This document shows positions 1 to 6,331 of a stretch of DNA of 9,564 bases, in pieces. The stretch lies in the NCBI GenBank assembly GCA_030609865.1, contig JAUWSZ010000046.1, positions 1 to 9,564 of the forward strand. Direction: 5' to 3'. A program made the position numbers and the translations under genes. The notes beneath the pieces are model-generated. The model worked only from the letters and a program-made list of their open reading frames with translations, had not been told where the DNA came from and did not search any database. Each line of letters starts with the position of its first letter. Position 1 is the stretch's first letter. This DNA is from a bacterium. Its GTDB lineage: Bacteria; Desulfobacterota; DSWW01.

Positions 1-547
1 ACGCTGCAAGGCCCCGGACCACCCGGTCGCTCGATTCCAGGAAAGCGAGCAGGTGCAGGTCCGCACCATGCTTTTTCATCAGGTCAGGCCTTGCCCCGGA
101 AAGCCGCCCAACCCCGCGCAGGAGGCCCCGCTGCAAATGGGGATTTTCCAGGTAGTTCCCGTCTTCTCGCATGTAGGAGACCAGCATATGCGCGTATTCT
201 TCCGCGAGGCCTTCATGGGCGGCCATGATTTCTGCCATGGCCTCCGGGGCGCCCCACCCGCTGCTCCCGGATTCATCGTTCAGGCTCCACATCAGACGAC
301 GCATCAACTCCCGCGCTTCTTCCATGTCCTGCCCGGCAAGGTCGGCTGCCAGCAGGCCCATGGCGGAAACGGCACGCCATTTGCGCTTTTCATCCTGTTC
401 GCAGAGGGAGGCGAGAAGGGAGCGTACAACTCGCTGGCGAGGCAATTCCCGCAAGTCGTGCAGAGCAAGTTGGAAATCGTCGGCCTCAAGGAGAGCAGAC
501 ACCGTTTGTTTGATCTGCCTTCCGGTGTGTTTCCTCTGTTTCGCCAT
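1..547 (-). CDS. HEAT-like protein of the DVU0298 type, 3' end missing
   Basis: The minus strand reads open from an ATG at 547 to the window edge, giving the first 182 residues; the C-terminus lies outside. The protein is soluble and helical, with no signal peptide or membrane segment. The most telling segment is residues 82-104, where an Arg/Leu/Met/Trp-rich helix leads into an N-D-E-S-G turn and a G-W-G-A-P-E-A-M motif. I recall this from DVU0298-type HEAT/PBS-lyase-like proteins of sulfate reducers; that assignment is from memory of the family. HEAT-like folds usually bind other proteins, and no enzymatic residues are visible. It lies 36 nt downstream of the flavodiiron gene on the same strand, so it is probably its cotranscribed partner. 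The ribosome binding site is weak (a G-run about 14 nt upstream), which suggests coupling to the upstream gene. Its precise role is unknown. Confidence 0.72.
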   Translation of the reverse strand, partial: MAKQRKHTGRQIKQTVSALLEADDFQLALHDLRELPRQRVVRSLLASLCEQDEKRKWRAVSAMGLLAADLAGQDMEEARELMRRLMWSLNDESGSSGWGAPEAMAEIMAAHEGLAEEYAHMLVSYMREDGNYLENPHLQRGLLRGVGRLSGARPDLMKKHGADLHLLAFLESSDRVVRGLAA

Positions 548-583
548 GGTTTCGCGGAGGTCCCCCCGCGGGCTTGGGCTGGA

Positions 584-1777
584 TCATGCCGTTTCCTTGA
601 CGGCCTTGCCGATTTTTCGCCCCAATTCTACGCACTTTCGGAGATCTTCATGGGTGGGCACATATTTCACCGAAATGCCGGGATCAACGATCTCGAATTT
701 CGCTTCTTCGAGAACGGCGTTCATCTGCTTCACCGCTTCGCCGCTCCAACCGTAGGAACCGAAGGCCGCGCCGATCCGGTTGGCGGGACGCAACCCTTTC
801 ATGTAACTCAACATGTCTGCCATTTTCGGGAGCATCCCGTTGTTCAATGTCGAGGAGCCGAAGATCAGGGCCTTGGCGTCAAGGACCTCTGTCATGATGT
901 CGCTCCGATGATTTCCCTGAAGGTCGAGCAGCTGACAGCTGATCCCTTCCTTCACCAGCCCGTCGAACATTGCCTTGGCCATCATCTGGGTGCTGTTCCA
1001 CATGGTGTCATAAATGATCAAGGCTTTTGCCTTTGTCTCCTGTCGGCTCCACCGATCGTAGGCTTCCAGGATCTTCTGCGGGTGGGAGCGCCAGATCAAC
1101 CCGTGATCAGGAGCGATCATGTCGAGGGCGAGCCCCATGTCTTGCGCACTCTGGAGGATCTTTTGAACGAAGGAGGAATACAGCAAGAGGATGTTTCCGT
1201 AATACTTGGCCGCATGCATGAACAGTTCGGCGCTATCCACTTCGTCGTCGAACCGCTCGCTCGTGGCCCAGTGCTGACCGAAGGCGTCGCTCGAAATCAG
1301 GAGCCGATCTTCCGGAATATAGGAGAACATGTTGTCCGGCCAGTGCAACATCTTTGTCTCCACGAATTGAACCGTACGTTTCCCCAGACGAATCGTGTCC
1401 CCCGTTTTCACCACCTCGTATGGCCAGTCTTCTCTGTGAAAATGGGCAAGCATCGCCTTTTTGCCCATGGACGAGCAGAAGATCTTCTCCGGCTTCGCCA
1501 ACTCGACCATCTCCGGCAGGCATCCGGAATGATCCATCTCTACATGGTTTATGACCAGATAATCGATCTTGGCCGGGTCGGTGATGCTTCGGATGTTGTG
1601 AAGAAGGTCGCTTCGAAGGGGTTTCTTCACAGTATCGAAGAGGGTGATCTTCTCGTCCATGGCCAGGAATGCGTTGTAAGTGGTTCCTTTCTTGGTGGAA
1701 TATCCATGGAAGTCCCGGATTTCCCAGTCAACAGCTCCGACCCAGTACAGATCCTCTTTGATCTCAACAGACGCCAT
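584..1777 (-). CDS. fprA: FprA-type flavodiiron protein (oxygen/NO reductase)
   Basis: 397 residues, the usual length of a two-domain A-type flavoprotein such as rubredoxin:oxygen oxidoreductase. Residues 1-250 form a metallo-beta-lactamase-like domain with all diiron ligands visible: H78, E80, D82 (in H-V-E-M-D-H), H145, D164 and H225. They sit within one residue of the known Desulfovibrio gigas positions. Residues 251-397 are a flavodoxin-like FMN domain, with the phosphate loop at 256-263 (Y-D-T-M-W-N-S-T) and further FMN loops near 308-314 and 340-346. There is no fused rubredoxin or flavin reductase domain, so electrons must come from a separate rubredoxin or similar donor. The family reduces O2 to water and/or NO to N2O in the cytoplasm of anaerobes; the sequence does not tell which. 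The start is supported by GGAGGG at 1787-1792 on the minus strand. It lies 25 nt after the DsrE-like gene and 36 nt before the HEAT-like gene, close to a PerR-type regulator, which fits oxygen defence. Confidence 0.95.
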   Translation of the reverse strand: MASVEIKEDLYWVGAVDWEIRDFHGYSTKKGTTYNAFLAMDEKITLFDTVKKPLRSDLLHNIRSITDPAKIDYLVINHVEMDHSGCLPEMVELAKPEKIFCSSMGKKAMLAHFHREDWPYEVVKTGDTIRLGKRTVQFVETKMLHWPDNMFSYIPEDRLLISSDAFGQHWATSERFDDEVDSAELFMHAAKYYGNILLLYSSFVQKILQSAQDMGLALDMIAPDHGLIWRSHPQKILEAYDRWSRQETKAKALIIYDTMWNSTQMMAKAMFDGLVKEGISCQLLDLQGNHRSDIMTEVLDAKALIFGSSTLNNGMLPKMADMLSYMKGLRPANRIGAAFGSYGWSGEAVKQMNAVLEEAKFEIVDPGISVKYVPTHEDLRKCVELGRKIGKAVKETA

Positions 1778-1802
1778 AGTCCACTTCCCTCCGTTTACGT
1801 TC

Positions 1803-2150
1803 CTAGAACGTGATGATCTCGTATCCCTTTTCCAGGTAGTGACTCATGCTCGGGTGGCCCGACATGTCACCCAAGAACGGGAGTTCTTCCTGCTTCACGG
1901 CCTCGATGACATTCAGCTTGTTCGAGCACGCCTTGCAGGCGCCCTCGAACAGGCCTTGTTCCTTGGCCTGCTGGTATAGACGGAACAAAGGGCTCTGTTC
2001 ACGAGCCATTTCCGGCACCAACTTGGTGGCTGATCCCTCCAGGATGATCCGAACGTCGTCCCCCTTCGCCTTCAGGTCGAGGGCGTTGAGCAGGACATGA
2101 ATGAAGCACATGGAGTCACCGTTGAAGGCAAACAATGCGACCTTTTTCAT
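1803..2150 (-). CDS. DsrE-family small cytoplasmic protein
   Basis: 115 residues starting at MKKVALFAFNGD, with GGAGGT (minus strand, 2156-2161) five nucleotides before the ATG. The frame stays open upstream to 2267, but that extension is low-complexity repeat-derived sequence and has no comparable ribosome binding site. The alternation of beta strands (residues 3-9, 33-38) and helices, the E-G motif at 38-39, and the C-terminal G-H-P-S-M-S-H-Y segment followed by a G-Y-E-I-I-T-F strand are typical of DsrE/DsrF-like (YchN-type) proteins. Family members carry or relay sulfur on cysteines; here C72 and C75 form a C-x-x-C in the equivalent helix region, and C15 is also present. Whether it transfers sulfur is inference. 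The 25 nt gap to fprA indicates cotranscription, and a redox or persulfide role beside the flavodiiron protein is plausible. Confidence 0.85.
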   Translation of the reverse strand: MKKVALFAFNGDSMCFIHVLLNALDLKAKGDDVRIILEGSATKLVPEMAREQSPLFRLYQQAKEQGLFEGACKACSNKLNVIEAVKQEELPFLGDMSGHPSMSHYLEKGYEIITF

Positions 2151-2237
2151 CAACCACCTCCCGGCCATTTCGCAGACGTCGCAACATCCACGTTTCTCGC
2201 GTAGATGTTCGGAAAACCTCCATATCGGCGAATTGAA

Positions 2238-2272
2238 CAAGGCGAAAGGGGAAAGGTCAAAGGGCAAAGGCC
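2238..2272 (+). repeat. Heptanucleotide repeat array A
   Basis: Five consecutive 7-nt units in perfect register, with consensus (A/C)AAGGNN on the plus strand; examples are CAAGGCG, AAAGGGG and AAAGGTC. The first unit is 2238-2244 and the last 2266-2272. It lies in the gap between the PerR-type regulator and the DsrE-like gene and points towards array B. Only the AAGG core is constant; the last two positions vary. I infer a non-coding dispersed repeat resembling the short tandem heptamers (STRR) described in cyanobacteria. Confidence 0.75.
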
Positions 2273-2349
2273 GCGCCTCCCCACCAGGACTATCGTTTGG
2301 CCTCGTCGCCGTCCTGGTCCTCGTCCTCGAATTCGGGCGCTGGGCGTGG

Positions 2350-2412
2350 GGCCTGATCCCTGATCCCTGGCCCCTTGTTTCTTTCGCCTTGACCCTTTCA
2401 CCTTTGACCTGC
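2350..2412 (-). repeat. Heptanucleotide repeat array B, facing array A
   Basis: Nine consecutive 7-nt units on the minus strand in perfect register, reading from 2412 down to 2350, with consensus NNAGGNN. One internal unit (2378-2384, AAAGAAA) is degenerate. The series begins with GCAGGTC and AAAGG units such as AAAGGTG, passes through CAAGG units, and ends in TCAGGGA and TCAGGCC. Arrays A and B face each other across about 77 nt and share an 11-nt perfect inverted repeat (2238-2248 with 2381-2391). Together they account for much of the 288-nt stretch 2151-2438, in which I find no gene. Confidence 0.75.
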
Positions 2413-2438
2413 AGCTTCGCCGCCTTAGTTAGGTACTA

Positions 2439-2909
2439 TCATCCCAGCTTCTTGTTGGCAATATCCTGGGGCTCTTTTCGGGCCGGCGAGACGGGAGGCT
2501 CGCTCGCTTCGTGTCTGCACCTGGGGCACAATCCGAGGAAGTTCAGCCGGTGTCCGATGATCTCGAAATCGGTGTTGCTGCGCACAGACTCTTCGAGGTT
2601 TCGCAGGGGCTCGACCAGGACATCCTCGACCTCGCCGCAACGTACGCATCGGACATGATAATGATCTTCTGTGGACCCATCGAACCTTCTCCGGGTGCCC
2701 GCCAGGTCGAGTTTCTGGGCCAACCCCCACTGGGAGAGGATTTCGAGGTTTCGATAAACGGTACCGAGGCTTATCCGCGGCATCCGTTTCCGCACCGTGT
2801 CGTAGACCTCGTCGGCAGTGGGATGGGAACGCAGATTTCTGAGTTCCTCGAGGATGATCTTTCTCTGCCGGGTCATCCTGATTTGTCTATTCGCAGCCAC
2901 GATAGCCAC
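2439..2909 (-). CDS. perR: PerR-type peroxide regulator (Fur family)
   Basis: 156 residues from a GTG at 2909; a second GTG at 2900 and an ATG at 2876 are possible alternatives, and no start has a strong ribosome binding site. The N-terminal winged helix (about 10-75) carries M-T-R-Q-R and the recognition helix R-I-S-L-G-T-V-Y-R-N-L (45-55). The dimerisation domain follows. All five residues that bind the regulatory metal in Bacillus subtilis PerR can be aligned: H29, D77, H83, H85 and D96. Asp rather than Glu at the last position is typical of peroxide-sensing PerR rather than iron-sensing Fur. C88/C91 and C128/C131 make the structural Cys4 zinc site. A polar tail of about 25 residues follows the last C-x-x-C and is longer than in B. 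subtilis PerR. The gene reads away from the hydrolase at 3082 and stands upstream of the DsrE/fprA genes, its probable functional partners. Self-regulation is suggested by the box at 2925-2943. Function assignment is by motif; a Fur-like role is not excluded. Confidence 0.9.
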   Translation of the reverse strand: MAIVAANRQIRMTRQRKIILEELRNLRSHPTADEVYDTVRKRMPRISLGTVYRNLEILSQWGLAQKLDLAGTRRRFDGSTEDHYHVRCVRCGEVEDVLVEPLRNLEESVRSNTDFEIIGHRLNFLGLCPRCRHEASEPPVSPARKEPQDIANKKLG

Positions 2910-2924
2910 CCGTGTTCAGTTCAT

Positions 2925-2943
2925 AATAAGAATTATTCTCATT
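2925..2943. promoter_or_regulatory. Fur/PerR box
   Basis: AATAAGAATTATTCTCATT is a 9-1-9 inverted repeat with eight of nine positions symmetric. It closely resembles classical Fur/PerR operators in an otherwise GC-rich region. It ends 15 nt before the GTG of the PerR-type gene and begins at the transcription start predicted from the promoter at 2951-2979. Bound repressor would therefore block transcription of its own gene. The site and symmetry are seen directly; binding is inferred. Confidence 0.82.
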
Positions 2944-2950
2944 TAGACTA

Positions 2951-2979
2951 AATCTACACACACAGACTCAGGGTGTCAA
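2951..2979 (-). promoter_or_regulatory. Sigma-70-type promoter of the PerR-type gene
   Basis: On the minus strand a perfect -35 TTGACA (2979-2974) is followed after exactly 17 nt by TAGATT (2956-2951), four of six matches to TATAAT. The predicted start is near 2944, directly abutting the Fur/PerR box. Confidence 0.7.
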
Positions 2980-2994
2980 CACTTCTGTGATGCC

Positions 2995-3024
2995 TGGACC
3001 CTGCAAGACTCTTGCGCATATAGT
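2995..3024 (+). promoter_or_regulatory. Possible promoter of the alpha/beta hydrolase gene
   Basis: TGGACC (2995-3000, four of six matches to TTGACA), an 18-nt spacer, then TATAGT (3019-3024, five of six matches to TATAAT). It faces away from the PerR-type gene promoter and precedes the hydrolase start by about 57 nt. The -10 is good, the -35 is weak. An inverted repeat AGTAG-AGG-CTACT (3022-3034) overlaps the -10 and could be an operator. Confidence 0.4.
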
Positions 3025-3069
3025 AGAGGCTACTCACGGGTTGACAGAAGACTCTCGATGGGAGTTTGC

Positions 3070-3075
3070 GGAGGG
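3070..3075 (+). promoter_or_regulatory. Ribosome binding site deciding the hydrolase start
   Basis: GGAGGG lies six nucleotides before the GTG at 3082. The in-frame ATG at 3058 has only a weak AGAAGA-like sequence upstream, so the GTG start is preferred. Confidence 0.65.
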
Positions 3076-3081
3076 CGGACA

Positions 3082-4146
3082 GTGAAATGGATTGAAAGGG
3101 CACAACACCGATTCGGCAGGGATTTCGACGAATTCCTGCTCCACTCGGCGAAGATCTTTCGGACCGTTCAGGGAAGGCCGGACGAGGTGGACCGCGAGCG
3201 ATTGCGTTCATTGGCCAACTTCTACCTCGGTCAACCGTACGCGGACCGGACGGCCCGTTTTTTTTCGTTTCCCAGGAAGCCTCCCAAGGCTGAGATCGTC
3301 GAGGAAAGGCCTTTCAGTGACGGCAGCGTTCGCACCTACTCTTTCCGTAGCGGATACAAGGTGAGAAACCCTGGTTTTCGTGACGAGTACCTGGACGCAA
3401 AGGAGAACCAGACGGCCTACCTGGTGCACTGGAACCACGGCGACAAGATGCGAAATACCATTCTCTGCTGCCACGGGTACTCTCTCGGGGACCCCGGGCA
3501 GGCGGAGCGCATGTTTCGCGTGCATCGGCTCTACGGTCTGGGGCTCGACGTGGCGCTGTTCATCACGCCCTTCCACTGGAAAAGGGCTTCTTCCCTTTTG
3601 CAGCGATTCAGTCCTCCCTTCCCCTTTCGCCATCCTGTGCTGGGCCTCGAGGGGTTCGGTCAGGCAATGTACGACCTGTGCAGCTCCTTCCTGCTGCTCG
3701 AAGAGATGGGGGCTTCCCGAATCGGGCTCATCGGGGCCAGCCTCGGAGGCTATCTCGCCGCTCTTTTCGCCTCGCTGACCCGCAGGGCGGACCTGGTCAC
3801 CCTGATCGTCCCTTTCCTCGACTTCAAGAGCCTGCGCCTTCCCGCCGGCCCGTTCTCTCGGGAGGAAAAGAGCGACAAAGGGGATGCAGCCCTCCAGGGG
3901 AAGATCGAGGCGCTGTGGAAAATTCACTCTCCTTTCTCGCACGCATGCAACCTGCCCCCGGATCGCTGTCTCCTGATCGCATCGATGGGGGATCGACTTT
4001 GTCCGTTTGAAGATGTAAAAAGACTGTATGATCATTGGGGAGAGCCGCAGCACTTCTTCCTCCGGGGAGGGCACACCCTGTTTTTCCCGAGACGTGGGCG
4101 CGGAGAGGCCTGGTACCGTTTTCTACACGAGCACGGGTTCATTTGA
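3082..4146 (+). CDS. Alpha/beta hydrolase, ABHD18-like
   Basis: 354 residues from the GTG (362 if the ATG at 3058 is used). The N-terminal 120 residues are helical and polar with no signal peptide; the hydrolase core follows. Visible motifs (GTG numbering): an oxyanion-type C-C-H-G at 129-132, a nucleophile elbow G-A-S-L-G at 218-222 with S220, a probable acid D304 in M-G-D-R, and a catalytic His at H331 in G-G-H-T. A complete Ser-Asp-His triad is therefore likely. The L-F-I-T-P-F-H-W-K-R segment after the oxyanion loop recalls the N-P-F-Y-G-x-R region of ABHD18/DUF2048-like hydrolases; that subfamily link is tentative and the substrate is unknown. It is divergent from the PerR-type gene and 38 nt upstream of the prenyl synthase, with which it is probably cotranscribed. 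An ester or lipid substrate would fit that neighbour, but this is only inference. Confidence 0.8.
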   Translation: MKWIERAQHRFGRDFDEFLLHSAKIFRTVQGRPDEVDRERLRSLANFYLGQPYADRTARFFSFPRKPPKAEIVEERPFSDGSVRTYSFRSGYKVRNPGFRDEYLDAKENQTAYLVHWNHGDKMRNTILCCHGYSLGDPGQAERMFRVHRLYGLGLDVALFITPFHWKRASSLLQRFSPPFPFRHPVLGLEGFGQAMYDLCSSFLLLEEMGASRIGLIGASLGGYLAALFASLTRRADLVTLIVPFLDFKSLRLPAGPFSREEKSDKGDAALQGKIEALWKIHSPFSHACNLPPDRCLLIASMGDRLCPFEDVKRLYDHWGEPQHFFLRGGHTLFFPRRGRGEAWYRFLHEHGFI

Positions 4147-4184
4147 GCCGGTAGAGCTAACCCTTTGAAACCGATGAGATTCCA

Positions 4185-5261
4185 ATGGGTACGGACGAAT
4201 TCTTGAGAAGTCTGAATGCCGTAAAGGAGAATGTTGAAAGACATCTCGAGGCCTTCCTTCGAGGCAAGATCACGGAAGCGACTCGAATTTCCCCGGGCGC
4301 AGAGGAGCTGATTCGGGTCCTCAAGGAATTCACCCTGCGAGGGGGGAAGCGTCTCAGGGCTGCCCTTGTGTATTACGGGTATAGATGCTTTTCCGGCCGA
4401 GATACCGAAGCCGTGTGGAACGTTGCGATGTGCCTGGAGTTGGTCCAGAGTTTTCTGTTGATCCACGATGACGTGATCGACGAGGACGATACGCGGAGGG
4501 GCGGCTGGACGGTGCACAGGCACTACTCCGACCTGCACAGGCAGAGGTACCACCGGAGGGATCCAAAGCACTTTGGCGAATCGATGGCGATCCTGTGTGG
4601 CGACCTGGCGCTGGCGTTGGCCAACGAGATCGTGGGAGGCCTGGTCCTCGATGCGCCGCTAAGGGGCGCCATTCTGGACAGGATGCACAGGATGGTCTCG
4701 CACGCGATCTACGGAGAATGCATGGATGTTCTTTCCGAGGTCGAGGCCGAGGTCTCGGAACAGGATATTCTCCTGATCGGCATGCTGAAGACGGCCTCCT
4801 ACACGGTTGAGGGGCCCTTGCACATGGGTGCGCTCCTCGCGGGTGCGGAGAGTGAAGATTTAGACAGGCTTTCCAGATACGCCATTCCGCTCGGCAAGGC
4901 CTTTCAGGTGCAGGATGACATCCTCGGGCTTTTTGGGGATGCGGAAAGGCTGGGAAAACCGGTAGGCTCGGATATACGTGAGGGGAAGAGGACGTTTCTC
5001 ATCCTCAAGGCCCACGAGAAGGCGGACCAGGACCAGCGGGCGTTCCTGGAACGGATGCTAGGGGACAAGGAGGTTACCGAGGCGGATGTGGAAGAGATCA
5101 GGCGGCTGGTGGTCGAAACAGGCGCCTTGGACGCCTGCAATGAGATGGCCCGGAAATTGGTCGAAGAGTCCCGGAAGGCGCTCAAGGCATGTTCTTGGAG
5201 AGAAGAAGGCGTGGAGTTCCTGGAGGGGGCCCTGGCGTTCATGGTTGAACGAGAAAGCTGA
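4185..5261 (+). CDS. Polyprenyl diphosphate synthase, GGPP-synthase-like
   Basis: 358 residues, an all-helical trans-prenyltransferase that condenses isopentenyl diphosphate onto allylic diphosphates in the cytosol. Motifs in order: G-G-K-R-x-R at 53-58, first Asp-rich motif D95-D96-V-I-D99 followed by R-R-G, K-T-x-x-Y-T at 202-207, second Asp-rich motif at D244-D245, and G-S-D-I-R-E-G-K-R at 261-269. The first Asp motif is DDxxD without the two-residue insertion seen in bacterial IspA, and F90 stands five residues before it. In archaeal-type enzymes a bulky residue there limits product to C20, so GGPP is the best guess. The second motif is D-D-I-L-G, with Gly in place of the third Asp, as I recall from archaeal and actinobacterial relatives. 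No strong ribosome binding site precedes the ATG, suggesting coupling to the hydrolase 38 nt upstream. The gene ends in tandem stops TGA-TAG. Longer-chain products cannot be excluded. Confidence 0.9.
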   Translation: MGTDEFLRSLNAVKENVERHLEAFLRGKITEATRISPGAEELIRVLKEFTLRGGKRLRAALVYYGYRCFSGRDTEAVWNVAMCLELVQSFLLIHDDVIDEDDTRRGGWTVHRHYSDLHRQRYHRRDPKHFGESMAILCGDLALALANEIVGGLVLDAPLRGAILDRMHRMVSHAIYGECMDVLSEVEAEVSEQDILLIGMLKTASYTVEGPLHMGALLAGAESEDLDRLSRYAIPLGKAFQVQDDILGLFGDAERLGKPVGSDIREGKRTFLILKAHEKADQDQRAFLERMLGDKEVTEADVEEIRRLVVETGALDACNEMARKLVEESRKALKACSWREEGVEFLEGALAFMVERES

Positions 5262-5266
5262 TAGCG

Positions 5267-5329
5267 AAAGGTAAAAGGGTAAAGGTAAAAGGTCAAAGGT
5301 CAAAGGAAAAAGCAAAGAGGGATCAGGGG
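5267..5329 (+). repeat. Heptanucleotide repeat array C
   Basis: Nine 7-nt units in register between the prenyl synthase and the next gene. The first six (5267-5308) are near-perfect AAAGGNN, for example AAAGGTA and AAAGGTC; the rest decay to AAAGCAA, AGAGGGA and TCAGGGG. The change from AAAGG to TCAGGG units along the strand is the same as in array B. It begins five bases after the stop codon of the synthase gene. Consensus and register are seen directly; origin and function are unknown. Confidence 0.78.
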
Positions 5330-5341
5330 GCAGTGTCCCCC
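5326..5341. repeat. Small GC hairpin at the end of array C
   Basis: GGGGG (5326-5330) can pair with CCCCC (5337-5341) around a six-base loop. There is no T-run after it, so it is a poor intrinsic terminator. It may mark the edge of the repeat element or cap the transcript of the synthase gene. Confidence 0.4.
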
Positions 5342-5404
5342 TCAGTCTGCCAATATGACCGTTTATCGAAACCCTTGCGATGAGAGAAGGGGAAAAACTC
5401 CGAA

Positions 5405-6307
5405 ATGAAGCGATGGGCAAAGATCGCGGGGATCCTGCTGGTGCTGGGCGTCCTGGGCTATGGGCTCTACGTTCAGTTCCTGAAATGGCACGAGAAGGCC
5501 ATGGAGTCGTCTCTGGAACAGAAAAGAGTGGCCTGGCAGCAAGAAAGCGAGCGGCTGGAGCAGGAGATCATGGATCTCAAGGAGGAGCTCGTGCTGAAGC
5601 AGGAGGCAACGCTCCCGACACAGAAGCTCCAGGAGGTCTTCGGGGAGGATGCGGCAGGGAGGATGGGGGAGCGAAGTGAGTCGGAACGGGAGGAGGTGGA
5701 GAGAAAGGTCAGGGAGTTCTTCGCGTACCTGGACGAGAGAGACTACATCAAGGGCTACGGCCTCGACGAGGGGACGCTCGAGACTTTTCGGAGCATGGTG
5801 GACAGGCTTGCGGCACATCCTCCCGAGGTCTCGGCCGAACTGAAGGACCCGTTTCTCCTGATCCGGAATGTTGCCCACTTCTACAGGGTGCTGGGGAAAC
5901 GGGATCTGCGTATGGCTCGAGACGTGGTCGCGAACGAGTCGGAGATCGCCGAGACGGTTGGCGCGATCTTCTTCGAATGGTCTCTGCCTGAGGGCGCTCG
6001 GCCGGAGGGGATCGAGGGACGGCCTTCCTTGAGCACCCTGTACGAGTACGCCGGATTCTTCCTCAACTCGTTGGGGGGCAGAAGCTACCTCCTGAGGAGG
6101 AATTCCAGGGTTAGAATTCTGACGACCTATTACTGCGTCCTGATCGTGGACCGTGCCAATCAGGAGGAGGCCAATCGTCACGGGATCGACCTCCGCCCTC
6201 ACATCGATTCCGTTGCCGAGGAGGTCAGGAATCAGAGGGGCCTCGTCTTTCAGAAGGAATACCTCGATACGCTGGCAGGCCTGCAAGAGAAGTACGCGAT
6301 GCGGTAG
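5405..6307 (+). CDS. Membrane-anchored coiled-coil protein, unrecognised
   Basis: 300 residues that I do not recognise. A short basic N-terminus (M-K-R-W-A-K) is followed by one hydrophobic segment at about 8-26. There is no lipobox or obvious signal-peptidase site, so it probably stays anchored with the bulk outside the cytoplasm (inference from the positive-inside rule). Residues 30-68 are strongly charged with regular Leu/Met spacing and should form a coiled coil. A soluble, largely helical domain (95-300) follows, with aromatic and charged stretches but no known catalytic motif. The only cysteine is C244. The ATG has a modest GAAGGGGA about 11 nt upstream. It is separated from the prenyl synthase by 143 nt including repeat array C, so cotranscription is uncertain. 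The 6S RNA promoter begins 24 nt after its stop. Confidence 0.75.
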   Translation: MKRWAKIAGILLVLGVLGYGLYVQFLKWHEKAMESSLEQKRVAWQQESERLEQEIMDLKEELVLKQEATLPTQKLQEVFGEDAAGRMGERSESEREEVERKVREFFAYLDERDYIKGYGLDEGTLETFRSMVDRLAAHPPEVSAELKDPFLLIRNVAHFYRVLGKRDLRMARDVVANESEIAETVGAIFFEWSLPEGARPEGIEGRPSLSTLYEYAGFFLNSLGGRSYLLRRNSRVRILTTYYCVLIVDRANQEEANRHGIDLRPHIDSVAEEVRNQRGLVFQKEYLDTLAGLQEKYAMR

Positions 6308-6331
6308 GCAGAGTGTCGAAGCGTCGCGGTG

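Noticed and set aside
53..1813. Long plus-strand open frame of 586 codons opposite fprA
   Set aside because: It is the antisense of the flavodiiron and HEAT-like genes; its translation is rich in His/Pro/Arg with no family motif, while the minus strand has complete diiron ligands and ribosome binding sites.
2151..2267. N-terminal extension of the DsrE-like protein to 2267
   Set aside because: The extension translates repeat array A and non-conserved sequence, whereas the ATG at 2150 has an ideal GGAGGT and gives a normal-length DsrE protein.
2293..2345. Acidic peptide-like stretch on the minus strand ending in a TAG
   Set aside because: It resembles an acidic C-terminal tail (E-F-E-D-E-D-Q-D-G-D-E-A-K-R), but the frame has an upstream stop in array B and no start codon, so no gene can be supported; at most a remnant.
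5267..5329. CRISPR array or ordinary microsatellite
   Set aside because: There are no long direct repeats with spacers, and units are not identical; only a degenerate heptad with fixed register is present.
5326..5341. Rho-independent terminator after the prenyl synthase
   Set aside because: The five-pair GC stem lacks a following T-tract and has a six-base loop, so I do not call it a terminator.
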